Positions 15,407 to 23,755 of a stretch of 33,125 nt of DNA are shown here, in pieces. Under the pieces are notes generated by a model that saw only the letters and a list, made by a program, of their open reading frames with translations, searched no databases and was not told the DNA's origin. Within the stretch, counting starts at the first letter, position 1. Each line of letters opens with the position of its first letter. Made by a program: the position numbers and the translations under genes. Source of the DNA: Rugosibacter sp. (GTDB lineage: Bacteria > Pseudomonadota > Gammaproteobacteria > Burkholderiales > Rhodocyclaceae); the NCBI GenBank assembly GCA_011620215.1, contig WOZP01000035.1:1-33125 (forward strand), written 5' to 3'.

Positions 15407-16888
15407 TCATTTTTCCTCAGCGAACCAATGGGCACGCGCAACGACAATCAAGTCTTTTGCCCGATCAGCGTCCAGCCCAGTCATTTCAATTAACTCATCG
15501 ACTGCCAGATCTGCCAATGCCTCACGATCCGTAACCCCGTTCTTCGCCAGCTTTGCCGCCAGCCCAGCATCCACCCCCTGTAAGGCGAGCAGGTCTTCAG
15601 ATACTTTATTCAGTTGCTCTTCATCCACGATGGCTGCAGTTAATAAAACATTACGCGCACGCTCACGCAACTCATTCACCACCACTTCATCAAATGCATC
15701 AATTTCAAGCATTTCTGCTAACGGCACGTAAGCAATTTCCTCTAACGAAGAAAACCCTTCTTCAATCAGAATATTCGCCACTTCTTCATCAACATCGAGC
15801 TTTGCCACAAACAAAGCGCGAATCGATTCAGATTCAGAAGCTGACTTTTCTTGCGACTGCTCAACGGTCATTAAATTGATGGTCCAGCCCGTCAGCTCCG
15901 AAGCCAAACGTACATTTTGCCCGCCGCGACCAATGGCAATGGCAAGATTGGCTTCATCCACGACCACATCCATTGCATGCTTTTCTTCATCCACCATAAT
16001 GCTCTGCACTTCCGCCGGAGCTAAAGCGCCGATCACGAACTGGGCCGGGTCTGCCGACCAATTGATGATGTCAACACGCTCGCCAGACAGCTCATTGGTG
16101 ACCGCGGTGACCCGCGAACCACGCATACCAACGCAAGTGCCAATAGGATCAACACGAGGATCATTTGATTTCACTGCAATTTTTGCCCGCATACCGGCGT
16201 CACGTGCGGCCGCCTTGATCTCAAGCAATCCATCTTCAATCTCAGGGACTTCAAGCTCGAACAGCTTCATGATGAAATCAGGTGCGGTGCGCGACAAAAT
16301 CAACTGTGGGCCTCGAGCCTGTCGGTCAATCTTCATCAGCCAAGCGCGCACGCGGTCGCCAGGACGAAGATTTTCTTTGGGGATCATCTGATCACGCGGC
16401 AACAAAGCTTCAATGCGCCCTAACTCAATGATTGCGCTACCTCGATCCAACCGCTTGACCGTACCACTGACGAGATGCTCCTTGCGCTCAAGGAAGTCAT
16501 TTAACATCTGCTCGCGCTCGGCATCTCGAATTTTTTGCAGAATGACTTGCTTGGCGGCCTGAGCGCCGATACGACCAAAATCGATGGGCTCCATTGCCTC
16601 TTCGATGTACTCTTCGAGCCCGATATCCGAAATTTCTAGCCGGGCTTCCTTCAACCCCTTTTGCACCTCAGGATTTTCTACTGTACCATCCTCGACAACC
16701 AACCAACGACGGAACGCCTCGTATTCACCAGTTTCGTGATCAATTTCAACGCGGATATCAGCCTCATCGTTGATGCGCTTCTTAGTCGCTTGCGCGAGCG
16801 CTTGCTCTAGCGCATCAAACACGATATCTCTGGCGACATTTTTCTCGCGGGCCAAAGCATCAACCAACAGTAACAATTCACGGCTCAT
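15407..16888 (-). CDS. nusA: Transcription termination/antitermination protein NusA
   Basis: A 493-residue RNA polymerase-binding factor acting in pausing, termination and antitermination. The N-terminal domain begins [18 protein letters not shown]. An S1 domain with [18 protein letters not shown] lies at about 137-155, two KH domains contain GMRGSRV and [16 protein letters not shown], and the C terminus has two acidic repeat domains (about 365-490), as in other proteobacterial NusA. It is the second gene of the operon, 20 bp after rimP. In enterobacteria NusA controls its own operon; the terminator in the rimP leader here would suit that. Confidence 0.97.
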   Translation of the reverse strand: MSRELLLLVDALAREKNVARDIVFDALEQALAQATKKRINDEADIRVEIDHETGEYEAFRRWLVVEDGTVENPEVQKGLKEARLEISDIGLEEYIEEAMEPIDFGRIGAQAAKQVILQKIRDAEREQMLNDFLERKEHLVSGTVKRLDRGSAIIELGRIEALLPRDQMIPKENLRPGDRVRAWLMKIDRQARGPQLILSRTAPDFIMKLFELEVPEIEDGLLEIKAAARDAGMRAKIAVKSNDPRVDPIGTCVGMRGSRVTAVTNELSGERVDIINWSADPAQFVIGALAPAEVQSIMVDEEKHAMDVVVDEANLAIAIGRGGQNVRLASELTGWTINLMTVEQSQEKSASESESIRALFVAKLDVDEEVANILIEEGFSSLEEIAYVPLAEMLEIDAFDEVVVNELRERARNVLLTAAIVDEEQLNKVSEDLLALQGVDAGLAAKLAKNGVTDREALADLAVDELIEMTGLDADRAKDLIVVARAHWFAEEK

Positions 16889-16908
16889 AGGTGGTTCTCC
16901 GACAATAT

Positions 16909-17370
16909 TCAGAATGTTGGCACTAAACGCGCTCGATCCACGTTAGCTAGCGCAATCTCATGCAGCACATTTTCAACTCGCAGACTAAAAGTCTCTGTAC
17001 CTTCTTCACCCGCCACGGCTTCAATGACGCCCTTGAAATTACGCTGATTACCTAATGGAATACGCAATTTCAGTTGAATCTCACAGCCTGTAAATCGACG
17101 AAAATCTGCCGCCTTGGTCAACGCACGATCCAATCCGGGCGAGGACACCTCCAGCCGATCGTAATCAATATTTTCAACCATGAAAACATGGGTCAGCTGA
17201 TGGCTCACAGCAGAACAGTCATCCACACTGATACCCCGCGTCGGCTGATCATCCGTTTCAGGATGATCAATAAAGACGCGCAACAGCCTGGCGCGCGGGC
17301 TCGATTCCACTTCAACGAGCTCAAACCCCAAGCCAACCACGGTTTTCTCAATTAAATCATTAAGCTGCAT
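16909..17370 (-). CDS. rimP: Ribosome maturation factor RimP
   Basis: A 153-residue 30S assembly factor. It has [10 protein letters not shown] near the N terminus, [10 protein letters not shown], the domain-linking [14 protein letters not shown], and [15 protein letters not shown], all standard for RimP. ATG at 17370 (MQLNDLIEK) is chosen by family similarity; an in-frame GTG at 17382 is possible and neither has a strong ribosome site. It heads the nusA-infB operon, with a promoter and an attenuator-like hairpin just upstream. Confidence 0.93.
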   Translation of the reverse strand: MQLNDLIEKTVVGLGFELVEVESSPRARLLRVFIDHPETDDQPTRGISVDDCSAVSHQLTHVFMVENIDYDRLEVSSPGLDRALTKAADFRRFTGCEIQLKLRIPLGNQRNFKGVIEAVAGEEGTETFSLRVENVLHEIALANVDRARLVPTF

Positions 17371-17397
17371 TCGCACACACACATCCGTTCGACAAAT

Positions 17398-17420
17398 AAA
17401 AAATGGGCTGAAAAGCCCAT
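17398..17420 (-). terminator. Intrinsic terminator in the leader of rimP-nusA-infB
   Basis: On the minus strand ATGGGCT-TTTC-AGCCCAT is a perfect 7-bp stem followed by TTTTTT. It lies only 28 bp before rimP but downstream of the promoter at 17461-17489, so it is inside the operon leader and would act as an attenuator. It can also stop readthrough from rluB. Confidence 0.8.
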
Positions 17421-17460
17421 TCTTTTCTCTCCCGAGAACGGTGCCAACTAAAGGAGCAAG

Positions 17461-17489
17461 ATTATAGCAGAGGCCTCATTTCTCTGCAA
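17461..17489 (-). promoter_or_regulatory. Sigma70-type promoter of the rimP-nusA-infB-rbfA-truB operon
   Basis: On the minus strand TTGCAG (17484-17489) and TATAAT (17461-17466) are exactly 17 bp apart. The box overlaps the last codons of rluB. The predicted leader is about 85 nt. Confidence 0.75.
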
Positions 17490-18531
17490 AATCAATTCGA
17501 TCGCTTGCGTCATCATCCGACATGAAACTCAGGTCATCGAAACCCTCTTCACTGAGCAAAGGTCGTGATATTCTGGTCTTTTGTTCTGGAGGCAATAGCT
17601 GCATCAAGGCTTCGACCTCGCCAGGCTCCAAGTCACGGGACTGCCCTCGCTTCAAACGAGGCGGCAACTGAACAGGGCCATAGCGCACACGCATCAAGCG
17701 ACTCACGGTTAAGCCAACAGCCTCGAACATGCGCCTCACTTCGCGATTACGTCCTTCCGAAAGGGCCACGCGATACCAGCGGTTAGCACCTTCGCCGCCG
17801 GATTCAACAATCAAATTAAAGTGCGCCAACCCATCCTCCAACTGCACCCCCTGACGCAAGCGCTCCAAAATCTCTGGTGTTGCCTCGCCCAAAACACGCA
17901 CGGCATACTCGCGTTCGATTTGATATTTTGGATGCATCATCCGCTGCGCCAAACCGCCATCGTTGGTAAATAACAGCAAACCACAGGAATTGAAATCCAG
18001 CCGCCCGATGGAAATCCATCGCCCATTCCTCAGGCGAGGCAGTTTAGTGAAGACACTCGGCCGTCCCTGAGGATCATCCTTGGAAACAATTTCACCTTCG
18101 GGCTTGTGGTACATCACCACGCGCGGCAAGCGGTGCGAGAACTTAAGCTGAACCAGCTTGCCATTCAGTCGAATTTTGTCGTCCGGACCTACCCGCTGCC
18201 CAATATGCGCGGGCTCGCCATTGACATTAACGCGCCCCGCAATAATCCACTCTTCAATTTCTCGACGCGAGCCGTGTCCGGCATCTGCCAATGCTTTTTG
18301 CAGCTTTGGCGGATCACTAAAAACAACATGGTTACCCCGCCCACCTTGAATTTGCGGCGAGGCCTGTCGTGCTCCTGCGCTGTCATTGCGGGCATCAACC
18401 AATGCGCGGGGGCCCTTTTGCGCAGTACGAAAAGGGGTGGCCTTGCGCGGCTTAGTCGAATTAACCGGCTTACGCGGCAAACTACTCCGCGGGGCTCTGG
18501 ATGGTGTAACGGAAGTGCCTGGTTTTTTCAT
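17476..18531 (-). CDS. rluB: 23S rRNA pseudouridine synthase RluB-like
   Basis: A 351-residue RsuA/RluB-family enzyme that modifies 23S rRNA near position 2605. After a basic, low-complexity N-terminal tail of about 75 residues comes an S4 RNA-binding domain (LQKALADAGHGSRREIEEWI), then the synthase domain with catalytic Asp in GRLDFNSCGLLLFTNDG near residue 175 and EGRNREVRRMFEAVG. ATG 18531 (MKKPGTS) has CAGGG upstream. A GTG at 18585 would add 18 residues and overlap scpB by 26 bp. It is the last gene of the M50-trpS-scpAB-rluB cluster. Confidence 0.92.
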   Translation of the reverse strand: MKKPGTSVTPSRAPRSSLPRKPVNSTKPRKATPFRTAQKGPRALVDARNDSAGARQASPQIQGGRGNHVVFSDPPKLQKALADAGHGSRREIEEWIIAGRVNVNGEPAHIGQRVGPDDKIRLNGKLVQLKFSHRLPRVVMYHKPEGEIVSKDDPQGRPSVFTKLPRLRNGRWISIGRLDFNSCGLLLFTNDGGLAQRMMHPKYQIEREYAVRVLGEATPEILERLRQGVQLEDGLAHFNLIVESGGEGANRWYRVALSEGRNREVRRMFEAVGLTVSRLMRVRYGPVQLPPRLKRGQSRDLEPGEVEALMQLLPPEQKTRISRPLLSEEGFDDLSFMSDDDASDRIDFAEK

Positions 18532-18559
18532 GGTGCCCTGCGGGCGAACCTCTGTTTCA

Positions 18560-19237
18560 TCATTCTGTCGGTAACGTACTTTCACTGCGAATTACCGGTT
18601 CGGTCGTGTCGGTAATGTCTTTGCTTATATTTTCACTCATCATTTCACTTACCGAGGCAACAAAATCACTCGTCAGTACCGCCTGATTCGGTTGAGTATT
18701 CATGACGCGTTCAATTTCACTCAATGGCGGTAACTCGGTCAAGCTACGCAAACCAAGGTCATCCAGAAATACTTTTGTGGTGGCGTAAAGCGCAGGCCTG
18801 CCCGGTGTATCGCGATGGCCAACCACATCAATCCAGCCACGTGATTCAAGTGTTTTCAATATATTAGGCGACACCGCTACACCACGAATATCTTCAATAT
18901 CACCTCGCGTCACTGGCTGGCGATACGCAATAATCGACAGCGTCTCCATCACGGCACGTGAATACTTGGGCGCTTTTTCGTTTTTCAGCCGGGCAACATA
19001 AGCCTGATATTCGGGGCGAGTCTGAAAACGCCAGCCAGAAGCCAGGCGTACCAATTCAACACCGCAGCCTGACCAGTCACGGCGTAAATCGTCCAGCAGT
19101 ATCTGCCATGTTTCGTCATCAAATGTTTCATCAAAAAGTTTTTTCAGCTCAGACAAAGGCAAAGGTTCTGCCGCAACCAACAAAACAGTTTCAAGCACGC
19201 GCTTGTAATCATCAGGCGTATACAGTTCCTGCATCAT
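18560..19237 (-). CDS. scpB: Segregation and condensation protein B
   Basis: A 225-residue kleisin-partner protein with two winged-helix domains, which with ScpA and SMC forms the bacterial condensin. The conserved stretch [16 protein letters not shown], followed by [14 protein letters not shown] and [15 protein letters not shown], identifies it. A C-terminal extension of about 50 residues is polar and probably disordered. Its start overlaps the scpA stop (ATGATGA), so the two are coupled. Confidence 0.95.
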   Translation of the reverse strand: MMQELYTPDDYKRVLETVLLVAAEPLPLSELKKLFDETFDDETWQILLDDLRRDWSGCGVELVRLASGWRFQTRPEYQAYVARLKNEKAPKYSRAVMETLSIIAYRQPVTRGDIEDIRGVAVSPNILKTLESRGWIDVVGHRDTPGRPALYATTKVFLDDLGLRSLTELPPLSEIERVMNTQPNQAVLTSDFVASVSEMMSENISKDITDTTEPVIRSESTLPTE

Positions 19238-20085
19238 CCAACCTCGGACAATCTCACATAAATCGGTGCCAGAGCTTCATTTTGCGTAATTTCCACCATC
19301 GCTTCGCGGGCAAGCTCAAGCATGGCAAGAAAGCTGACAACCAATCCAGGCGCGCCAAGTGTCAAATCGAACAATTGTTCAAACAACACGTAGTCGCCGC
19401 CTTGCAAACGGCGCAAAATGAGGCTCATATGCTCCCGTACTGACAACTCCTCGCGATGAATTTTGTGATGCTGATGGTTTTTCACTTGCCGCATAAGCGA
19501 AAGCCACACCAACTGCAAATCATGCAGACTCACTTCCGGCTGACGCTCGACGACTTTGTCTGCAATCCAAACCGTAACCCACTCAAAATCTCTCCCGACC
19601 TGGGGTAATTCTTCCAGCTGGGCAGCCGCGGATTTCATCCGTTCATACTCGACCAGACGGCGCACCAGCTCGGCGCGCGGATCTTCTGCCTCACCCTCTT
19701 CAGCGCGCGGAATGCGGGGTAACAACATGCGCGACTTGATCTCGATCAGCATCGCTGCCATGAGCAGATACTCGGCCGCCAGCTCGAGGTTGTGTTTGCG
19801 CATGGCTTCAACATAGGCCAGATACTGCACTGTCAACGGTGCCATCGGAATATCCAGCACATTGATGTTTGCACGACGTATCAGGTACAACAATAAATCC
19901 AGCGGGCCTTCAAAAGATTCGAGAATAATTTCCAGTGCATCCGGCGGGATGTAAAGATCACGCGGCATCTCGGTCATCACTTCGCCGTAGACTTTGGGCA
20001 GATGAGGCAGGAGTAACGCATCAATAAAAGTCGGCGCTGGTGATACGGCGCCAACGCTGACTAATGCATTATTCAAAGGCTGCAT
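19234..20085 (-). CDS. scpA: Segregation and condensation protein A
   Basis: A 283-residue kleisin subunit of the SMC-ScpAB condensin. Conserved core: [50 protein letters not shown] and [16 protein letters not shown]. The ATG at 20085 overlaps the trpS stop as TGATG; a GTG one codon earlier is also possible. The roughly 40 residues before the conserved [16 protein letters not shown] block include VSPAPTF, which is encoded by a copy of the 24-bp dispersed element (20026-20049). The N terminus therefore appears to have taken up a repeat without frame loss. Confidence 0.94.
   Translation of the reverse strand: MQPLNNALVSVGAVSPAPTFIDALLLPHLPKVYGEVMTEMPRDLYIPPDALEIILESFEGPLDLLLYLIRRANINVLDIPMAPLTVQYLAYVEAMRKHNLELAAEYLLMAAMLIEIKSRMLLPRIPRAEEGEAEDPRAELVRRLVEYERMKSAAAQLEELPQVGRDFEWVTVWIADKVVERQPEVSLHDLQLVWLSLMRQVKNHQHHKIHREELSVREHMSLILRRLQGGDYVLFEQLFDLTLGAPGLVVSFLAMLELAREAMVEITQNEALAPIYVRLSEVG
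20026..20049 (-). repeat. 24-bp dispersed element inside the scpA 5' coding region, with terminator-like hairpin
   Basis: Exact consensus copy, read on the minus strand. Its CCAGCGCCGAC (20030-20040) pairs with GTCAGCGTTGG (20051-20061) over 11 positions with one mismatch and one G-U, followed by TTTT (20026-20029). This makes an intrinsic-terminator-like hairpin about 25 nt into scpA. Confidence 0.8.
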
Positions 20086-21287
20086 CACGAGTAATCAATC
20101 CCTATGGCTTCGCGCACATCACGCATCGTCTCTTGCGCCAACTTGCGTGCTTTTTCACACCCGTCGGCAATGATATTCTTGACGAGTTGCGGATCTTCCT
20201 CATACATTTTTGCACGCTCTCGCATCGGCTCCTGTTCCTTTAGCACCGCGTCGATCACAGGTTGCTTGCATTCAATGCAGCCTATCCCGGCTGAACGACA
20301 GCCCGTTTGCACCCATTGCTTGACCGCATTATCCGAGTAAATCTGGTGCAATTGCCACACGGGGCACTTGTCCGGGTCGCCCGGATCGGTGCGACGCACA
20401 CGCTGCGGATCGGTCTGCATGGTGCGAATTTTTTTGGTGATGGATTCTGCATCTTCACGCAGCGCAATCGTATTGCCATACGACTTCGACATCTTTTGCC
20501 CATCCAGCCCAGGCATGCGCGAAGACTCCGTCAGCAGGGCATCAGGCTCGACCAGGATCATTTTACGCGTGCCCTCCAGCCAGCCAAACAACCGCTCACG
20601 ATCGCCAAAAGACAGGCTCTGCGCCTCATTCAACAGCACGTGCGCCTCATTCAATGCCTCATCTTCACCTTGCTCCTGATAGCGTGTGCGCAGCTCTTCA
20701 TAAAGCTTGGCGCGCTTGTTGCCCAGTTGCTTCATCGCCTCCCTCGCCTTGCCTTCAAAATCTGGCTCGCGGCCATACAGATGGTTAAAGCGACGCGCAA
20801 TCTCACGCGTAAACTCAATGTGTGGCACTTGATCTTCGCCCACCGGCACGCGATTGGCGCGATAAATCAGAATATCAGCCGCTTGCAACAAGGGATAGCC
20901 AAGAAAGCCATACGTCGTCAAATCCTTGTGCGTCAACTTCTCCTGCTGATCCTTGTAAGTTGGCACGCGCTCCAACCAGCCCAGCGGCGTCATCATTGAT
21001 AACAACAGATGCAGCTCGGCGTGCTCCGGCACCTTGGACTGAATGAAAATTGTGGCTTGCGTCGGATCAACACCCGCCGCCAGCCAGTCGATCACCATGT
21101 CATAGGTATTCTGGGTTATCGTGCCCGGCTCGTCGTAAGCCGTGGTTAGCGCATGCCAGTCGGCGACAAAAAACAGACAGGGGAATTCATGCTGCAACTT
21201 GATCCAGTTGGCCAATACGCCGTGATAGTGGCCCAGATGCAAACGCCCGGTAGGGCGCATGCCAGAAAGAACTTTTTCTGCGTACAT
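20085..21287 (-). CDS. trpS: Tryptophan--tRNA ligase
   Basis: A 400-residue class I aminoacyl-tRNA synthetase. The HIGH-type motif is TGRLHLGHYHG (residues 12-22), and the KMSKS motif, in GQKMSKSYGN, lies near residue 266. It has the longer form with an inserted C-terminal segment carrying GCIECKQPV, seen in many betaproteobacteria. It begins 18 bp after the M50 protease gene on the same strand and its stop overlaps scpA. Confidence 0.96.
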   Translation of the reverse strand: MYAEKVLSGMRPTGRLHLGHYHGVLANWIKLQHEFPCLFFVADWHALTTAYDEPGTITQNTYDMVIDWLAAGVDPTQATIFIQSKVPEHAELHLLLSMMTPLGWLERVPTYKDQQEKLTHKDLTTYGFLGYPLLQAADILIYRANRVPVGEDQVPHIEFTREIARRFNHLYGREPDFEGKAREAMKQLGNKRAKLYEELRTRYQEQGEDEALNEAHVLLNEAQSLSFGDRERLFGWLEGTRKMILVEPDALLTESSRMPGLDGQKMSKSYGNTIALREDAESITKKIRTMQTDPQRVRRTDPGDPDKCPVWQLHQIYSDNAVKQWVQTGCRSAGIGCIECKQPVIDAVLKEQEPMRERAKMYEEDPQLVKNIIADGCEKARKLAQETMRDVREAIGIDYS

Positions 21288-21305
21288 AATAGTAGTAGTA
21301 AAAAC

Positions 21306-21950
21306 CTAGAACCCGAAGAGACTCGTTAGCAAAGAGAAATACACGCCCAACAGGGGGCGCAGGATACGATCCAGGCCGCCTAAAAACAGCAGTGCAAGAA
21401 GAATAGGCAGCCCCCAGCGCTCAAGCTGAGAAAATTTCCACGCCGCGCGCGGTGGCAACAAGCTCACTGCAATGCGTCCACCATCCAGTGGTGGCAAGGG
21501 CAATAAATTCAGCAGCATCAATACGCCATTGATCCCAATACCCACCTTGGCCATTTCGCGCAATGCCTCCGAATACAGGGTTTCCGGAAAACCAAGCACT
21601 GCCTTGAGCAGCAACGCCCAGGCCAAGGCCATCACCAGGTTCGCCGCCGGCCCGGCAGCTGCGACCCACAACATGTCCTGCTTGGGGCGACGCAATTTGC
21701 CAAAATCCACCGGCACGGGCTTGGCCCAGCCGAACAACATACCACCTCCGGAAAGCAACAAAATCACCCCGGGAACAATCAGGGTGCCCACCAAGTCAAT
21801 ATGGCGTAGCGGATTGAGGCTAATACGCCCCAGCTTCCATGCCGTGGGGTCGCCAAAATGGCGTGCTGCATAGCCATGAGCCGCTTCGTGCAATGTGATG
21901 GCGAAAATCACGGGCAAGGCGGAAACCGCCAGTGTTTGGATAGTATTCAT
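21306..21950 (-). CDS. Site-2-type membrane metalloprotease (M50 family)
   Basis: A 214-residue integral membrane protease homologue with about five or six hydrophobic segments. The zinc motif H21-E22-A-A-H25 is in the first helix, and the second ligand motif NLLPLPPLDGGR with D156 is in a later helix. This compact, PDZ-less form commonly lies beside trpS in betaproteobacteria; its substrate is unknown. A TAGAAT box (21960-21965) stands only about 10 bp before the ATG with no obvious ribosome site, so the mRNA may be nearly leaderless. Confidence 0.9.
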   Translation of the reverse strand: MNTIQTLAVSALPVIFAITLHEAAHGYAARHFGDPTAWKLGRISLNPLRHIDLVGTLIVPGVILLLSGGGMLFGWAKPVPVDFGKLRRPKQDMLWVAAAGPAANLVMALAWALLLKAVLGFPETLYSEALREMAKVGIGINGVLMLLNLLPLPPLDGGRIAVSLLPPRAAWKFSQLERWGLPILLALLFLGGLDRILRPLLGVYFSLLTSLFGF

Positions 21951-22042
21951 GAAAGGCGGATTCTAACAGGCCGCCAGACTTGAAGGCGTACGCCACAGGG
22001 CGGCTGGCCCAACCGCGACGAATGACCCGCTACGCTTGCTGG

Positions 22043-22062
22043 CTAACGAAGCTGTAGAAAAA
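22043..22062. repeat. 20-bp direct repeat, left copy (pairs with 22953-22972)
   Basis: CTAACGAAGCTGTAGAAAAA occurs identically here and at 22953-22972, 910 bp apart, bracketing the 226-residue membrane protein gene and its tail. On the minus strand both copies end in CGTTAG, close to the integron core GTTRRRY. A related form stands at 539-560. Confidence 0.9.
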
Positions 22063-22200
22063 CCGGTGAGTGGTCTGGACAATAGCATTTCCGGGATTGC
22101 CAGAGCCGCGCCGACCAGATAAACCCAGCCGGGACCGGCGTGTATGGGTTGTTTGCCATGCCCGGCATGCTACCGCTGGCCGCGCTCCCCGGACAACTCG

Positions 22201-22224
22201 AAAAGTCGGCGCTGGTGACACGGC
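22201..22224 (-). repeat. 24-bp dispersed element
   Basis: Copy on the minus strand with one change from consensus (GTGTCACC for GTATCACC), ending in TTTT. It lies about 45 bp after the stop of the 226-residue protein gene. No strong partner arm for a hairpin is visible upstream. Confidence 0.85.
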
Positions 22225-22266
22225 GAAAACAGGATTTCTGATGGGTTGATGCCTGGCAAAAGAGCA

Positions 22267-22947
22267 TTACTCCTCAGCATGCCTCATGGCCTCGAAGCGA
22301 GAGAAAAGAGCATCTAGCTCGGCCTCAAGAGCCTCGACTGCTTGAATACTGGAAGTGCGATTGCCGGATGTATTAGGCGGAATCATTTGATGTGCTTTGT
22401 TGTCTAGCGCAGAGGCGATTCCGGCTACTAGCACTGAAAGCCCAAATATATGGCCAGACATAGCATCAATAGCATCACTTATTTCACCTGGTAGAAACTG
22501 ATACAGTTCCCGGTCATATAGTGCCTCGTAGCGATTCTGTATTGCGTCCGCATTTTGAGTAAGCGTAGCGAGTGGTCGGTTGCCCTCAGCTAGGGTTCGC
22601 TTCATGTACCCAACATGATTTTTTAAATTCTTAATTAAGGCCATGGAATGATGAATGCAGCGAACCACGTTTCTGGCCCGATCATCTTCGCGAATCATCA
22701 TGTTGTAGGCCAGCAGGCGCGTGGCCGTCATCGCAACAAGAAGTGCTGCACATGCGGCTGTTGTCGGCGGAAGTAGTGCGAGAAGTGCTTTCCAATCTCC
22801 TCCGTAGATCAAACATGCCGCATAGCCTAACAAGATTGCCAACAGGACCAAAACGATGGCCTGAATTACCCGAAGATCGCGTTCTGCAAGCTTTAGCTCT
22901 TGAAGAAAGCGATGTCTTTTCGATGGCATATGACGTGATATGTTCAT
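22267..22947 (-). CDS. Unrecognised two-TM membrane protein (probable insertion)
   Basis: I do not recognise this 226-residue protein. A basic N terminus is followed by two hydrophobic segments (about residues 29-48 and 54-80), then a long mainly helical region with charged and polar heptad-like stretches, a third weaker hydrophobic patch (about 166-180) and a C-terminal acidic helix. The ATG at 22947 is chosen because it directly follows GTTAGGGCTT, a layout typical of cassette genes; the frame is open to 23127, and ATG 22929 is another choice. It separates yciO from the M50 gene, which are commonly neighbours, and is bracketed by 20-bp direct repeats, so it looks like an insertion. Confidence 0.7.
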   Translation of the reverse strand: MNISRHMPSKRHRFLQELKLAERDLRVIQAIVLVLLAILLGYAACLIYGGDWKALLALLPPTTAACAALLVAMTATRLLAYNMMIREDDRARNVVRCIHHSMALIKNLKNHVGYMKRTLAEGNRPLATLTQNADAIQNRYEALYDRELYQFLPGEISDAIDAMSGHIFGLSVLVAGIASALDNKAHQMIPPNTSGNRTSSIQAVEALEAELDALFSRFEAMRHAEE

Positions 22948-22950
22948 AAG

Positions 22951-23057
22951 CCCTAACGAAGCTGTAGAAAAAATATTTGCATCACCGCATTCTGCTGTGA
23001 ACCAAATGGAATAACAAGAGTTGAATTGCGGGTTGATATTTCGGAGAGGCAAATGGC
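22951..23057 (-). repeat. Repeat (about 105 bp) shared with 458-560, right copy of the 20-bp direct repeat included
   Basis: Read on the minus strand it aligns with 458-560: GCCATTTGCCTCTCC at the far end, the 27-base identical block at 22993-23019, then TTTTTCTACAGCTTCGTTAGGG. On the minus strand TTGTTA and CAGAAT lie 17 bp apart, a possible promoter for the gene starting at 22947. Confidence 0.75.
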
Positions 23058-23113
23058 CCGCTACAAAGACATCGTCAGCAGTCGCGGCATCGAACGCGCC
23101 TGCCGCGAACACG

Positions 23114-23740
23114 TCACCCCAAGCCAAACGGTGCCAGCGCGCCGCGGCCTGTGCGCACCAGTTCTGGCTGGTCAGCCGTCAGGTTGATCACGGTGGTCAT
23201 TTCGATGCCGCAATGCCCTGCATCGATCACCGCATCGAGTTGTTTTTCCAGGCTTTCGCGGATTTCATCGGCATCGGCCAAGGGCAGTTCATCGCCCGGC
23301 AGGATCAGCGTTGAACTGAGCAGCGGTTCGCCCAATTCATCCAGCAGGGCCAAGACGACAGCATGGTCCGGCACGCGCAGGCCGATGGTCTTGCGCTTGG
23401 GATGCAGCAGGCGGCGCGGCAATTCCCGGGTGCCTTCGAGAATGAAGGTGTAACTGCCCGGCGTGGTCGCCTTGAGCAGGCGGAACTGCGCGTTATCCAC
23501 GCGCGCATATTTTGCGATTTCGGAAAGGTCGCGGCACATCAGCGTGAAGTGATGCCGCTCGTCGACCCCGCGAATAGCACGGATACGATCCAGCAAGGGC
23601 GCATGGCCAGCCACGCCGACCAGCGAATACGCAGCATCTGTGGGTACCGCCAACAGCCCTCCACTGCGCAGAATCGCTGCGGCCTGTTTAATCAGACGTG
23701 GCTGCGGGTGCGCGGGGTGAATCTGAAATAGTTGTGCCAA
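23114..23740 (-). CDS. yciO: YciO/Sua5-family protein (L-threonylcarbamoyladenylate synthase fold)
   Basis: A 208-residue YrdC-fold protein. VPTDAAYSLVG near the N terminus, IRGVDERHHFTLMCRDLSEI, PGSYTFILEGTRELPRR and KRKTIGLRVPDH are characteristic of the YciO branch rather than TsaC. The family binds RNA and nucleotides; whether YciO-type members make threonylcarbamoyl-AMP efficiently is not certain. It lies 15 bp after the PHP gene on the same strand and ends just before the repeat-flanked insertion. Confidence 0.9.
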   Translation of the reverse strand: MAQLFQIHPAHPQPRLIKQAAAILRSGGLLAVPTDAAYSLVGVAGHAPLLDRIRAIRGVDERHHFTLMCRDLSEIAKYARVDNAQFRLLKATTPGSYTFILEGTRELPRRLLHPKRKTIGLRVPDHAVVLALLDELGEPLLSSTLILPGDELPLADADEIRESLEKQLDAVIDAGHCGIEMTTVINLTADQPELVRTGRGALAPFGLG

Positions 23741-23755
23741 AAATCAACCTCGCTT

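Larger units (their letters stand above)
21951..22266. other. Repeat-bearing spacer between the M50 gene and the 226-residue membrane protein gene
   Basis: Some 316 bp without a credible gene. It holds one arm of the 20-bp direct repeat (22043-22062) and a copy of the dispersed 24-bp element (22201-22224). The segment 22080-22170 is rich in CCGG-containing inverted motifs, and GGCAAAC upstream of GTTAGCC on the minus strand could be a very worn attC, but I cannot fold a convincing one. Confidence 0.5.

Noticed and set aside
22080-22175. A third attC site at the end of the 226-residue protein segment
   Set aside because: GGCAAAC and GTTAGCC could be cores, but the arms do not pair convincingly, so it is left as a possibility inside a finding rather than a feature.
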